A stretch of 64,000 nucleotides of DNA from Flavobacterium microcysteis (GCF_006385255.1 NZ_VFJE01000053.1:310001-374000); one strand, 5' to 3'; shown: positions 17,889 through 26,463, counted from the stretch's first letter. The notes: generated by a model not told the origin, from the letters alone. A program made the numbers and translations.

Positions 17889-18473
17889 TTATTCTCTGGT
17901 CAACTCATTTCTCAACCTGCTAAATGAGACTTTTGTAATACCTACATAAGAAGCAATAATAGTATGGGGAACCAGGTTTTCAAGATTAGGAAATTGTTTC
18001 CGCAAAGCAAGAAGTCGCTCTTTGGCATTATAGGAACGAAAGACAACTTCATTGAAAAAATTATTAGCGAGTTCAGTCTCTATGATTCGTTGTCCGAATG
18101 CTTGAAACTCATCGTTGCTATACCGTAGGTAATCCAATTCTTTAACTGGGATTTCTGCAATGACAGCTTCGGTCAAAGTCTGTAAACTGAAAATATTTTT
18201 TCCTTTATGGGTTCTCGCAAAATGAGGTGTGATTACGGAATCTGACATATAGAATCCTGTCGTAACAATATCTCCTTTATCCGAAATATTGTAGCGGTGC
18301 GCTACTCCTGAAAGCAGTAAATATTCTGATTGATTTTTCTTGCCTTCGATAAAAATAATTTTATTTTTCGGCAATTCAGTGATTTGTGCCCGCTGTATAA
18401 ACAACTCCTTTGAGAATGAAGAAACAATCTGAAATTTATCTAATGTTGTATGTATTGGTTCTTTTTTCTCCAA
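17889..18473 (-). CDS. Crp/Fnr family transcriptional regulator
   Basis: A 194-residue protein with a cyclic-nucleotide-binding-like beta-roll (residues ~25-125, NKIIFIEGKKNQSEYLLLSG) and a C-terminal helix-turn-helix (ASYVGITKVSFSRLRNEL). Bacteroidota members of this group usually lack the cAMP-binding signature, and here the RxxE/ST pocket residues are not evident, so the effector is unknown. It reads in the same direction as the hydrolase fusion and is a candidate regulator of it. Confidence 0.85.
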   Translation of the reverse strand: MEKKEPIHTTLDKFQIVSSFSKELFIQRAQITELPKNKIIFIEGKKNQSEYLLLSGVAHRYNISDKGDIVTTGFYMSDSVITPHFARTHKGKNIFSLQTLTEAVIAEIPVKELDYLRYSNDEFQAFGQRIIETELANNFFNEVVFRSYNAKERLLALRKQFPNLENLVPHTIIASYVGITKVSFSRLRNELTRE

Positions 18474-18644
18474 CAGGCTTATATCTTAATAGGTTAAAAG
18501 TACAGTTTTACCAATCAACAAGAATTAGGCTTTAGCTAAAAATACAAAAATTAATTGAAAATATAAAGCTGAAGCCAACTCCCCTGCTGCCCCATTTGTC
18601 TGAAGCTTATATTCTTCTCCAATTCAAGAGTTCACTCAAACAAA

Positions 18645-19196
18645 TTATTCTTTTACAGATATAAAAGTTTCTACTTCTGCATTATTTCCGTCATAGTATT
18701 TCTTTCCGTGAACGGTAAAATCGGCCTTGTAAGCACGCTTTAAATTAAGTTCTTTATTTGCCCATATTTCCAGCCAGGTGTTAATGACTGCTTCAGGCAT
18801 TTTACCTTTTGAAACAAACTTCTTGTAAGACATAGTTTCGATAGTCAGACCTACAAATCCATCTGGAATATTTTCTAAAGAGCTAACTGGCAAACCTATG
18901 ATTGTAGTATAAGCACCGGTAAAATCGGTTTCATAATCCGTATAAACAGCATAAATTTCATCACTGACTTTGTTCGGAATTTGTTTTTGAATTTCTTCAT
19001 TCCAAAATTTACCCCACAGTGCTTCGATATCTTTGCCGGCTTGTCCGTTTTGATTAGTTGTTCTAGTCGAAATTCCGATTACGTGAAATCGTTGGATTGT
19101 TTGATCGTCCATAGTTTTAGGAGTTTTTGTTTGAATTTGAGCAGTTGCGGATACGAACATCAATGATAAAAACAGTAAACTATAAAATCTTTTCAT
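18645..19196 (-). CDS. Exported effector-binding (GyrI-like) domain protein
   Basis: A 183-residue protein. The start at 19196 begins a signal peptide (MKRFYSLLFLSLMFVSATAQ); the longer open frame adds nine residues in front. The mature part resembles the GyrI-like/AraC effector-binding fold (FHVIGISTRTTNQNG, DIEALWGKFW, YAVYTDYETDFTGAYTTIIG, TIETMSYKKF, WLEIWANKELNLKRAYKADF). Such proteins bind small molecules; a periplasmic version is unusual because relatives are normally cytoplasmic. The ligand is unknown. A minus-strand TACATTTG at 19221-19228 is a possible -7 box, but the nearest TTG is only 14 bp away. Confidence 0.72.
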   Translation of the reverse strand: MKRFYSLLFLSLMFVSATAQIQTKTPKTMDDQTIQRFHVIGISTRTTNQNGQAGKDIEALWGKFWNEEIQKQIPNKVSDEIYAVYTDYETDFTGAYTTIIGLPVSSLENIPDGFVGLTIETMSYKKFVSKGKMPEAVINTWLEIWANKELNLKRAYKADFTVHGKKYYDGNNAEVETFISVKE

Positions 19197-19341
19197 TGCT
19201 CTATTATTTTGATTACAGAACAAATGTAAAATGTAGCAGTGACAACCCTATGTCAGGAGCATACAATATTATTTGTAAATAATCATAATAGCTTCTCAAT
19301 TCGGTATGATTAGATAACATTGCGCAACTTCCTAATCCATA

Positions 19342-19821
19342 TTACTCCTTTTCTGCAAGCTCCTTTAATTTCTCATTCATTCGATTAAAGCCATCTTCCG
19401 TTTTCTTCGGATTGAACATCCATACAAACAGACCTTTAAACTTTTCGCTCTGGATGAATGTTACAGTTCCGTCTTTATTGTCTCTAAGCTCGAATTTATG
19501 TTCTCCGTCAAACAGCCCTCTAACTAGCAACTTGCCGCGCCAGCTGAATTCCTTTTCGTCTATTTTAGTAATTACGATGGGTCTGAAAGTCATTTTCTTC
19601 CCACCAGGTGGATGAATACTAACCTTGATTTTATTACCTATAGCAGCATTGCCTTCTATGGTATTTATAAAAGGATTCCAATTCGGGTAGTTTTCAAAAT
19701 CGCTAAGGATTGACCAAATTTTTTCGGGTGTTGCCTGAATAACGATTTCTGTTTTGATTTCTTTTGCCATAACTGTTATACTCATCAAAAGGGTTGCTGA
19801 TACTAAAAATAGATTTTTCAT
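19342..19821 (-). CDS. SRPBCC (START-like) domain protein with signal peptide
   Basis: A 159-residue protein. The start at 19821 gives a signal peptide (MKNLFLVSATLLMSITVMA). The rest is a SRPBCC ligand-binding fold: TEIVIQATPEKIWSILSDFE, YPNWNPFINTIEG and the C-terminal helix FNRMNEKLKELA. Cytoplasmic relatives are common; export is predicted here but could be a mis-set start. It is followed on the minus strand by an effector-binding-like gene and preceded at 73 bp by a Crp/Fnr gene. Ligand unknown. Confidence 0.78.
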   Translation of the reverse strand: MKNLFLVSATLLMSITVMAKEIKTEIVIQATPEKIWSILSDFENYPNWNPFINTIEGNAAIGNKIKVSIHPPGGKKMTFRPIVITKIDEKEFSWRGKLLVRGLFDGEHKFELRDNKDGTVTFIQSEKFKGLFVWMFNPKKTEDGFNRMNEKLKELAEKE

Positions 19822-19894
19822 TGGTGTGGCGTTTAATTGAACATCACAAAGGTCTGTTTTGTATAACGATATCGGCTTGACAAAAATCAAGAAT

Positions 19895-20467
19895 TTAAGA
19901 AAATTGCTTTTTCCTTATCCGGCTAAAAGTTTCAGGTGTCATTCCAAGCATTGAGGCAATGTACTGTAGAGGAACCTGATTGAATAATTCTTTATTGTTT
20001 TCGAAGAAAAAGTAATAGCGTTCTTCTGCGGTCATAGAAAGATGACTAAAAATTCTGTCTTCGAGTGTTGTAAAGCAATGCACGATAAACAGTTTCTCCA
20101 ACTCAGGCCATTTCGGAAGAACCGTTTTTATCTTATCATATTTGCTTTTCCTTATAGTATAAATTTCTACATCGGTTAATGCCTGAATGGTCCAACGGGC
20201 CGGCTGCTCAAAAATAAAACTGGATAAATCGGTAACGAAGTACCCTTTTGTAGAAATCCATTGCGTAATTTCTTTGGTTTCAGTTTCAAGAAAAATTCTC
20301 AAAAAACCGGATTGGATAAAACTTAATCGGTCACATTTTTTGCCCGTTTCCAAAAAAAGATCTCCTTTCTTTAATAACTCAGGCTCAAATAAAGATGTCA
20401 TGGCTTTTAATTCTTCTGTGTCAACAATTCCGAAGTGTTGTTTCAGGCTGATTTCAAATTCTGTCAT
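19895..20467 (-). CDS. Crp/Fnr family transcriptional regulator
   Basis: A 190-residue protein with an N-terminal cNMP-binding-like domain (LLKKGDLFLETGKKCDRL, FIQSGFLRIFLETE) and a C-terminal HTH (LQYIASMLGMTPETFSRIRK). The start at 20467 (MTEFEISLKQHF) is typical for this flavobacterial group; 17 extra codons upstream are open but unlikely. It precedes the SRPBCC gene on the same strand and may control it. It is the second Crp/Fnr protein within 2.6 kb but is not a close copy of the first. Confidence 0.85.
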   Translation of the reverse strand: MTEFEISLKQHFGIVDTEELKAMTSLFEPELLKKGDLFLETGKKCDRLSFIQSGFLRIFLETETKEITQWISTKGYFVTDLSSFIFEQPARWTIQALTDVEIYTIRKSKYDKIKTVLPKWPELEKLFIVHCFTTLEDRIFSHLSMTAEERYYFFFENNKELFNQVPLQYIASMLGMTPETFSRIRKKQFS

Positions 20468-20569
20468 TCTGTTTCTTTTTTGGGAATATACTGAATTTCG
20501 CCATAAAGTCTTTATCAATTGAATATCTGCAGACCTTTCTTTCGAGGCGAAACGAAAAATTGGATAAAA

Positions 20570-20601
20570 AAAGAGGCTGTTCTATTCAGACAGCCTCTTT
20601 T
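20570..20601 (-). terminator. Terminator of manC
   Basis: AAGAGGCTGT (20571-20580) pairs with ACAGCCTCTT (20590-20599). On the minus strand the stem is followed by a run of T, directly after the manC stop. Confidence 0.88.
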
Positions 20602-21660
20602 TTATTTATTCATAATTTCTCTAATTCTTTTTATTTCCTGTTCTTTTCCCTTAGGATAAATCAACAGCACATCTTCTTTATCAACAATAATATAATCGTT
20701 TAATCCATCAATAACGATTAATTTTTTGGCATCGGTACGGATAATATTATTAGAAGCATTTTCCAGAAAAACGGAAGCATTTACGACTGCATTCAGCTGA
20801 TTATCTTTTGGAAGTTTTTCATACAATGAACCCCAGGTTCCCAAATCATTCCAATCAAAAGTTGCCGGAAGTACAAATACGTTTGATGCCTTTTCCATGA
20901 CAGCATAATCAATCGAAATGTTTTCTGATTCGGCATAATTCTCTTCAATAAAAACTTTTTCAAGGCTTGAATTATAAGTGTCGTAGCCAAGCATAAACAG
21001 ATTATACATCTGTGGCTGGAATGTTTCAAAAGCCTGTATAATTGATTTTGCACTCCAGATAAATATTCCAGCATTCCAAACAAAATTACCGCTCTTTAAA
21101 AACTCTTTTGCTGTTTCATAATCCGGTTTTTCACGAAACTGGCTTACTTTTTTTATATTATTCTCATCCGATTTGTCATATTCGATGTAGCCAAAACCCG
21201 TATTTGGAAAAGTAGGCTGAATCCCCAAAGTCATCAAGGCATTATCTTTTTCACAGAAGTCAAAAGCGGTTTGCAAATTACTTATGAATGCGGTTTCGTC
21301 TTCAATCCAATGATCGCTTGGAGCCACAACCATAACAGCATCAGGATTTATTTTTTTTATCTTTAGTGAAGCATATAAGATACAAGGCGCCGTATTTCTC
21401 ATAGCCGGCTCCAACAAAACCTGTTCCTGGCTTACCTGTGGAAGCTGATTTAAAACCAAGTCATTGTATCTTTCATTGGTCAGAATAAAAATATTTTCTT
21501 CCGGTATCAATTTGGACAGTCTCCCGAATGTTTTTTGAATCAGGGTTTCACCTGTTCCCAACATATCATGGAACTGTTTTGGAAATTCGCTGGTACTAAC
21601 CGGCCAAAATCGTGAGCCGACACCTCCAGCCATTAATATGGCATAATAGTTTTTATTCAT
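20602..21660 (-). CDS. manC: Mannose-1-phosphate guanylyltransferase
   Basis: A 352-residue nucleotidyltransferase that makes GDP-mannose from mannose-1-phosphate and GTP. The N-terminal signature ILMAGGVGSRFWPVST (residues ~8-23), FPKQFHDMLG, the LEPAMRNTAPCILYAS stretch and VVAPSDHWI are characteristic. It lacks the fused isomerase domain of bifunctional ManC/AlgA, as usual in Bacteroidota. The C-terminus (LIYPKGKEQEIKRI) fits the family. GDP-mannose feeds polysaccharide and glycoprotein O-glycan synthesis. A terminator follows at once. Confidence 0.93.
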   Translation of the reverse strand: MNKNYYAILMAGGVGSRFWPVSTSEFPKQFHDMLGTGETLIQKTFGRLSKLIPEENIFILTNERYNDLVLNQLPQVSQEQVLLEPAMRNTAPCILYASLKIKKINPDAVMVVAPSDHWIEDETAFISNLQTAFDFCEKDNALMTLGIQPTFPNTGFGYIEYDKSDENNIKKVSQFREKPDYETAKEFLKSGNFVWNAGIFIWSAKSIIQAFETFQPQMYNLFMLGYDTYNSSLEKVFIEENYAESENISIDYAVMEKASNVFVLPATFDWNDLGTWGSLYEKLPKDNQLNAVVNASVFLENASNNIIRTDAKKLIVIDGLNDYIIVDKEDVLLIYPKGKEQEIKRIREIMNK

Positions 21661-21730
21661 CTTGGATTAAGAGTTTATACAATCTCTATGTAAATATTCT
21701 TATTTCTAAATTTAAATCAAAATCGTTTAA

Positions 21731-22342
21731 TCAACATTTAACACCAGTTGGCAAAAGCTCAACTTCAGCATTGGGACTAAACAGATAGGTTCTTCCCGTG
21801 CTTACTTCCTGACATTCAAACCTTTTGATTCTCTGAGCTCCTTTTTTAAATATTTTTCCGTTATGAATTCTGAAAAGACTTCCGTAAGGTATCTCAAAAA
21901 TATAACTTTTGTCATTTTCTTTGTCAAATTGCTTTAAAGCCAAAGACAAAGTTGCGTCAGTATCGCTACTTGCCGCAGGATTTCTGAAATGTCTCGCCAT
22001 TAGCGGCAAGATATGACTCGGAAAAATTTCAGGCCGGATAAAAGGCACCATTAACTGCTGGAAGGTATATTTCCATTCGTTACCGTGAGGCTTAATATTC
22101 CTGCCAAATTTTTGAAAGGCTACAAGATGTGCAATTTCATGAATCAGCGTCATCAAAAACTTGTACTTATTCAGACTGGAATTTACAGTAATTTCATGTT
22201 TCCCGCCCGGACCTTTTCTATAATCACCATGACGTGTTACGCGTTCATTGACAATTTTAAGATGGACTTCATTGGCCTTAATCAACTCGAAACAAGGTTC
22301 CACAGCATGCTCAGGCAGATATTTTGACAGGACTTCACTCAT
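21731..22342 (-). CDS. SprT-like zinc metalloprotein
   Basis: A 203-residue protein with the zinc motif HEIAH (residues 68-72) preceded by LMTLI, typical of SprT-like domains; GKHEITVNSSLNKYKFLMT matches the family N-terminal part. The start at 22342 is preferred because the longer frame would run into the divergent methyltransferase. TAAATTTG on the minus strand (22348-22355) ends 5 nt before this ATG. SprT-like proteins include DNA-protein-crosslink proteases, but the bacterial role is unsettled. Confidence 0.82.
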   Translation of the reverse strand: MSEVLSKYLPEHAVEPCFELIKANEVHLKIVNERVTRHGDYRKGPGGKHEITVNSSLNKYKFLMTLIHEIAHLVAFQKFGRNIKPHGNEWKYTFQQLMVPFIRPEIFPSHILPLMARHFRNPAASSDTDATLSLALKQFDKENDKSYIFEIPYGSLFRIHNGKIFKKGAQRIKRFECQEVSTGRTYLFSPNAEVELLPTGVKC

Positions 22343-22389
22343 TATTACAAATTTATTTATTTTTGGTAGAAAAGCTATACATTTAGAAT

Positions 22390-23070
22390 ATGATTGAAGA
22401 AATAAAAACATATTATGATGAATTAGCATCAACCTACGACCAAAATAGGTTTGGAAACTCCTACGGCACCTATATTGACATACAGGAAAGAGCCTATCTC
22501 AAAAAGAACTTGCCTCCAATTAACTCTAATAACATTCTGGATTTGGGTTGCGGAACAGGAAGATTTCTAGATTATGCAAGTCATGGTGTAGACATCAGTC
22601 CAAAAATGATCGAAATAGCTAAGGGAAAATTCCCAGATAAAAACATCAATCTGGGTAGTGTTTCCGAAATTCCACATCCGAATGCTTTTTTTGATATTCT
22701 ATTTTCTTTTCATGTTCTGATGCATTTAGACAAGCCCGCTGTAACGGATTTTCTTAGTGAATCACATCAAAAATTAAAAGAGAACGGCAGATTGATTTTC
22801 GATTTTCCTTCTCAAAAAAGAAGACGGCTTTTCAATTACAAAAACAAAGGCTGGCATGGTGCTAATGCTCTTTCGATAAAAGACATCGAAAACCTTATAA
22901 AATCGGACTGGAAAATAAAACAGTATCAAGGAATACTTTTTTTCCCTATTCATAGGTTTCCTTCTACAATGCGACCTTTATTGCAAAAAATCGATACTCT
23001 TTTTTGTAAAACCTTTCTCAAAGAGTATTCTTCCTATCTCGTCATTGAATTAGAAAAAGCACAAAGGTGA
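22390..23070 (+). CDS. Class I SAM-dependent methyltransferase
   Basis: A 226-residue methyltransferase. Motif I is NNILDLGCGTGRFLDYA (residues ~46-62), then HGVDISPKMIEIAKGKF and a motif II/post II region FFDILFSFHVLMHLD. The C-terminus is basic and aromatic (FFPIHRFPSTMRPLLQ). Its TGA overlaps the GTG start of the VanW gene, so the two are translationally coupled. Substrate unknown. Confidence 0.87.
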   Translation: MIEEIKTYYDELASTYDQNRFGNSYGTYIDIQERAYLKKNLPPINSNNILDLGCGTGRFLDYASHGVDISPKMIEIAKGKFPDKNINLGSVSEIPHPNAFFDILFSFHVLMHLDKPAVTDFLSESHQKLKENGRLIFDFPSQKRRRLFNYKNKGWHGANALSIKDIENLIKSDWKIKQYQGILFFPIHRFPSTMRPLLQKIDTLFCKTFLKEYSSYLVIELEKAQR

Positions 23071-23774
23071 AAAAATTTATCCCAACTGTCGTAAAGCTGA
23101 AATTCAGGGTAATAAAAAGACAAATTACCGATCTGAAATTTATTTCTAAAAATCGTTTTGCTAAAAAAAGGCCACAAGAAAACGTGTCGGGTTTCTCTAT
23201 TACAATTGAGCAAGAAATAAAAAAGGGAACTTTTTTAGAGAACAAAATCCATAATCTGAAACTTGCTTTCAAAACAATTAATGAAATTTGTATCTATCCG
23301 GACGAACTGTTTTCCTTTTGGAAGACAGTGGGATATCCTTCTGAAAAAAACGGTTTTAAAAAAGGAAGAAACATCGTAAATCAAAAAATTTCTGAAGAAG
23401 TTGGCGGCGGACTTTGTCAGCTTTCTGGAATCATTTACCATACGGCACTGACTGCCAATCTCCAGATATTGGAAAGACACAACCATTCTGTCGACATTTA
23501 TTCCGAAGAGGATCGTTTTACTCCTTTAGGTGCCGATGCTACTGTTGTTTACGGATACAAAGACCTTCGGATTAAAAACAACACTGACTTTCCGATTCAA
23601 TTCAAAATCGAAATTGAAGGTTCCCATATTAGCTGTTCATTGAACAGTCATAAAGAAATTGAAGAGCACCACGTGACTTTCAATACTATTGACAAAGGCA
23701 AAAAAACAGAAGTGGTTACTTTTATAGAGAATAAAAAAGTCGCTATTTCTTTCTATAACAAATTAAGGAGTTGA
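23067..23774 (+). CDS. VanW family protein
   Basis: A 235-residue protein with the VanW signature EEVGGGLCQLSGIIYHTAL (residues ~111-129) and FSFWKTVGYPSEKNGFKKGR before it, followed by the RHNHSVDIYSEEDRFTPLGADA stretch. The start is a GTG that overlaps the methyltransferase stop (GTGA). VanW is an accessory gene of some vancomycin-resistance clusters but its function is unknown, and nothing here points to glycopeptide resistance. The C-terminus overlaps the convergent SDR gene by 12 bp. Confidence 0.85.
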   Translation: MKKFIPTVVKLKFRVIKRQITDLKFISKNRFAKKRPQENVSGFSITIEQEIKKGTFLENKIHNLKLAFKTINEICIYPDELFSFWKTVGYPSEKNGFKKGRNIVNQKISEEVGGGLCQLSGIIYHTALTANLQILERHNHSVDIYSEEDRFTPLGADATVVYGYKDLRIKNNTDFPIQFKIEIEGSHISCSLNSHKEIEEHHVTFNTIDKGKKTEVVTFIENKKVAISFYNKLRS

Positions 23775-24440
23775 TGAAGATACCTGCAGCACTTTTCCGT
23801 TATAAAACTTATTCCCTTTTAAGGTAAAATCATAAATATAATCTGCCATTTCTTTTGCCGAAAGCGGAGCCTGATAGCCTGGAAAAGCTTCGGCAAGCAT
23901 TTCAGTCTGCACAGATCCTAAAGCCAATACGTTAAACGAAATTCCTCTTTCTTTATATTCTTCAGAAAGCAATTCAGAAAGTGTTATTACGGCTCCTTTA
24001 CTGGAACTGTAAGCCGAAAGCCCGGCAAATTTCATACTGCCTTGTATCCCTCCCATACTGCTGATAGTCACCACATGGCTTCCCGGTTTCAAATAAGGCA
24101 ATGAGATTCGGGTCAGAGAAGCAACTCCAAAAACATTTACCTTATAAATTTTCTCAAAATCTTGTGTTGATGTTTCGGAAAACGGCTTTAATAATAAAGC
24201 TCCTGCATTATGGACAATTGCATCTACCTGTTTCCATGTGGAAGAAAGAAAGTTTTCAATTTTAGCCAGATCATCTTCTTTAGACAGGTCGACAGAAAGA
24301 CAGGTGATATTTGGATTTTCTATTAATGCCTGAGGTGTTTTTCTGGAAATAGCCAAAACCTGATGGCCAGCATTGGCAAATAATAAAGCCAATTCGTAAC
24401 CAATTCCTCTACTCGTTCCTGTTATGATAATGTTTTTCAT
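23763..24440 (-). CDS. Short-chain dehydrogenase/reductase (SDR)
   Basis: A 225-residue classical SDR. The cofactor motif is IIITGTSRGIGYELA (residues ~3-17), NAG appears as IVHNAGALL, the catalytic Ser/Tyr/Lys lie in VVTISSMGGIQGSMKFAGLS and AYSSSKGAV. The start at 24440 is preferred because it begins directly at the Rossmann strand. Substrate unknown. Its end overlaps VanW by 12 bp in the convergent sense. Confidence 0.9.
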   Translation of the reverse strand: MKNIIITGTSRGIGYELALLFANAGHQVLAISRKTPQALIENPNITCLSVDLSKEDDLAKIENFLSSTWKQVDAIVHNAGALLLKPFSETSTQDFEKIYKVNVFGVASLTRISLPYLKPGSHVVTISSMGGIQGSMKFAGLSAYSSSKGAVITLSELLSEEYKERGISFNVLALGSVQTEMLAEAFPGYQAPLSAKEMADYIYDFTLKGNKFYNGKVLQVSSSTP

Positions 24441-24492
24441 TTTAATTTTTATAGCGCAAAGCTTTCTTTGCATTATTAAGTTCTATTTTTTG

Positions 24493-24552
24493 TTTTGTGG
24501 CTCTGCGCCTTTGCGAGCTATTTTTTTCATGCAAAGGCGCAGAGCCGCAAAG
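24493..24552. repeat. Long palindromic intergenic repeat (CTCTGCG type), copy 1
   Basis: GGCTCTGCGCCTTTGC (24499-24514) pairs with GCAAAGGCGCAGAGCC (24531-24546), a 16-bp perfect stem that extends to ~22 bp with G-U pairs, around a T-rich 16-nt loop. A related copy is at 25784-25831. Flavobacteria carry many such CTCTGCG/TTTGCG elements (general knowledge). Confidence 0.82.
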
Positions 24553-24726
24553 TTCATAAAGAAAAATCAATGAAACCTAACATTTCATACTTTCTTTCAT
24601 TTTGATATAGATTTCTAAAATCTGCGTAATTATTTTAATCTGTGGCTAAAATAAAATTCCGCAACTCAAACAAACAGGCAAAATCAATTTATCTTTATTA
24701 GACGTAAACTCCTTGTTAGCCTTTAA

Positions 24727-25689
24727 CTATTTCTTCAAAGCAATTTCTTTAGTTGGAGAATTTGCCATTTTTTCAATTACTGGTAGCATATCCTGAATAA
24801 AAGATGTCATGTGTGCCGTATCCATCAACTTGAATTCGTCTTGTACCTGATGATAATAGTTGAAATTTTCAAAATCAAAAGTACAGACTGTTTGTGCCGG
24901 CACTTTAAATTCTTTATAAAACGGGTAGTTATCCGATGCCATAAATAATCTGTAGGTCAATTCCTGTTGTATAAAACCAACTACACTCTTTCCAGCATAC
25001 TCATTAAATTTAGCAGCCATGTTTGACTTTGCATATCCGGTAATATAGGCTGTAAAATCACGTTTCATCGGAACTCCAATCATCTCAAAATTTAGCATGG
25101 TATAGATATTAAAATCCTGTGCCTTTAATTTTTTGGCAAGATGTTCTGAGCCTAACAACCCTGCTTCTTCAGCAGAAAAAAATACAAAAAGCAGGCTTCT
25201 CTTATTTGACTTAAACTTGCCGAAATATCTTGCTATTTCTGTAACTGCCGTTGTCCCGGAAGCATTGTCATTTGCTCCATTATTAATACTATCTCCGTTT
25301 ATTGCTTCTTTCGCCAGGCCAATGTGATCATAATGTGCTCCTACAACAACAAACTCATTTTTTAGTTTTGGGTCAGTGCCTTCCAAATATCCTACAATAT
25401 TGTAAGCCGGTTCTGGATAGTTCGAAAGTGTGTCCTTATAGGTGCGAAAATAAGGCTTGATATGATTTTGTGAAAAAATCGTTTCCAGATATTGAGCTGC
25501 CTTTTCAATTCCCGCCGATCCTGCCTTCCTGCCTTGCAATTCATCAGAAGCAAGAAACTCTAATGTCTTTGCAACCGATTCCTGATTTACCTTATACGAT
25601 TTGGCAGAACTGCCTGATTTGCTACCATAAAGATTTGATTTACAACTTAATGCAATCAAAAAAAACAGACAAGCTATTCTCTTAATCAT
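24727..25689 (-). CDS. M28 family zinc aminopeptidase, lipoprotein
   Basis: A 320-residue peptidase. The start at 25689 gives a lipoprotein signal peptide with lipobox ALSC (Cys16). Metal ligands of M28 are visible: His119 in GAHYDHIG, Asp141 in NGANDNASGT, Glu174-175 in FSAEEAGLLGS, an Asp after MLNFEMIG (here partly changed) and a His in NYYHQVQDE. It probably removes N-terminal residues from peptides in the periplasm. The usual YxxxD position reads NFEMIGVP, so the fourth ligand needs checking. The gene sits between two copies of a palindromic repeat. Confidence 0.87.
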   Translation of the reverse strand: MIKRIACLFFLIALSCKSNLYGSKSGSSAKSYKVNQESVAKTLEFLASDELQGRKAGSAGIEKAAQYLETIFSQNHIKPYFRTYKDTLSNYPEPAYNIVGYLEGTDPKLKNEFVVVGAHYDHIGLAKEAINGDSINNGANDNASGTTAVTEIARYFGKFKSNKRSLLFVFFSAEEAGLLGSEHLAKKLKAQDFNIYTMLNFEMIGVPMKRDFTAYITGYAKSNMAAKFNEYAGKSVVGFIQQELTYRLFMASDNYPFYKEFKVPAQTVCTFDFENFNYYHQVQDEFKLMDTAHMTSFIQDMLPVIEKMANSPTKEIALKK

Positions 25690-25783
25690 AGGTTTACAGT
25701 TGACGGATTGGTTTTGGCTAAAATAAAAAAAATACTGCAATTAGTCTCTCTAAATATCCCGATATGCTTATCCGTTGATTTTT

Positions 25784-25831
25784 TTGCGACTCTGCGGCTT
25801 TGCGTGAAAAAATAACTCGCAGAGTCGCAAA
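25784..25831. repeat. Palindromic intergenic repeat (CTCTGCG type), copy 2
   Basis: TTTGCGACTCTGCG (25784-25797) pairs perfectly with CGCAGAGTCGCAAA (25818-25831). It belongs to the same family as the element at 24493-24552, and the two flank the M28 peptidase gene. Confidence 0.82.
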
Positions 25832-25977
25832 GTTTAAAAAGAGATTTTTTTGAAAATTGTTATTTTTCACACCTTCTTTTATAGTATAAGCTTTTCTATA
25901 ACTTTTAAGCTTTTTTATAACCAAATCACGAGAATCAGCATTTTCTTACATTCTCAAAATGTCACTAAAATTGTTGA

Positions 25978-26035
25978 ATTCCACACTTTTTTAGAGCCAA
26001 TTCCACACTTTTACACAGATTCCTCATATTCCACA
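25978..26035 (+). promoter_or_regulatory. Three direct repeats ATTCCACA, possible activator (enhancer) sites
   Basis: ATTCCACA occurs at 25978, 26000 and 26028 (starts 22 and 28 bp apart); the first two extend to AATTCCACACTTTT. They lie about 70-130 bp upstream of the putative sigma-54 promoter at 26105, the usual distance for NtrC-type activator sites, and an NtrC-type regulator gene follows. The surrounding ~300 bp (25832-26100) is very AT-rich and shows no convincing gene. Confidence 0.4.
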
Positions 26036-26104
26036 ACAATTCAAAATGTGAAAAAAGTATTGATTTACAGGTATTTACAAGTAATTCGCATTACTTTCTC
26101 AAAA

Positions 26105-26120
26105 TGGCACATTTCTTTCT
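26105..26120 (+). promoter_or_regulatory. Putative sigma-54 (-24/-12) promoter
   Basis: TGGCAC (26105-26110), 5 bp, then TTTCT (26116-26120) match TGGCAC-N5-TTGCW except for T in place of G at the -12 dinucleotide. The predicted start near 26131 gives a leader of ~39 nt before the ATG at 26170. Strength is uncertain because the -12 GC is TC. Confidence 0.4.
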
Positions 26121-26169
26121 ATTAACTAATCGAAAAAGAAACACAGCTATTACCCCAAAAAAAATTGTT

Positions 26170-26463
26170 ATGAAAAAGATTTTAGTATTAGCCGGATTAA
26201 TATTAAGCATTGGGGTAAACGCTGCGACATCTGATAAAACGATAAATCAAATTTCCGTAATTCAGGAAAAACAATATAAACCAATTGAACCATCTGCTAT
26301 TCCAGCTGATGTGCTAAAAAACATCAGTTCAAAATATGGCGGATATACAATAAAGGAAGCGCACGTTGCTAGCGACGGAGAATACAAGCTGGTACTTTCA
26401 AAAGATGATAAGACCGTTACAGCTTATTTCACGGCTACAGGTGAGCTAATAAAAGAAGCATAG
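26170..26463 (+). CDS. Small exported PepSY-like protein
   Basis: A 97-residue protein. The ATG at 26170 begins a signal peptide (MKKILVLAGLILSIGVNA), and the upstream extension of the frame has no signal character. The mature part (VLKNISSKYGGYTIKEAHVA, EYKLVLSKDDKTVTAYF, ATGELIKEA) has the alternating pattern of PepSY-like/DUF2874 domains that are common, often envelope-stress related, in Bacteroidota. It lies just upstream of a sigma-54-dependent regulator and has its own putative sigma-54 promoter, so it may be that regulator's target (inference). Confidence 0.72.
   Translation: MKKILVLAGLILSIGVNAATSDKTINQISVIQEKQYKPIEPSAIPADVLKNISSKYGGYTIKEAHVASDGEYKLVLSKDDKTVTAYFTATGELIKEA

Noticed and set aside
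19221..19245. TACATTTG with TTG as promoter of the effector-binding-like gene
   Set aside because: The -33 TTG is only 14 bp from the -7 box, outside the usual 17-23 bp spacing.
23067..23774. VanW as evidence of glycopeptide resistance
   Set aside because: No vanA/B/H/X/S/R genes are nearby; VanW-type proteins occur widely without resistance.
25850..26125. 91-codon plus-strand frame in the AT-rich region before the PepSY-like gene
   Set aside because: Composition is low-complexity (Phe, Ile, Ser, Tyr) with no protein-like pattern; the same DNA holds the direct repeats and the putative sigma-54 promoter.
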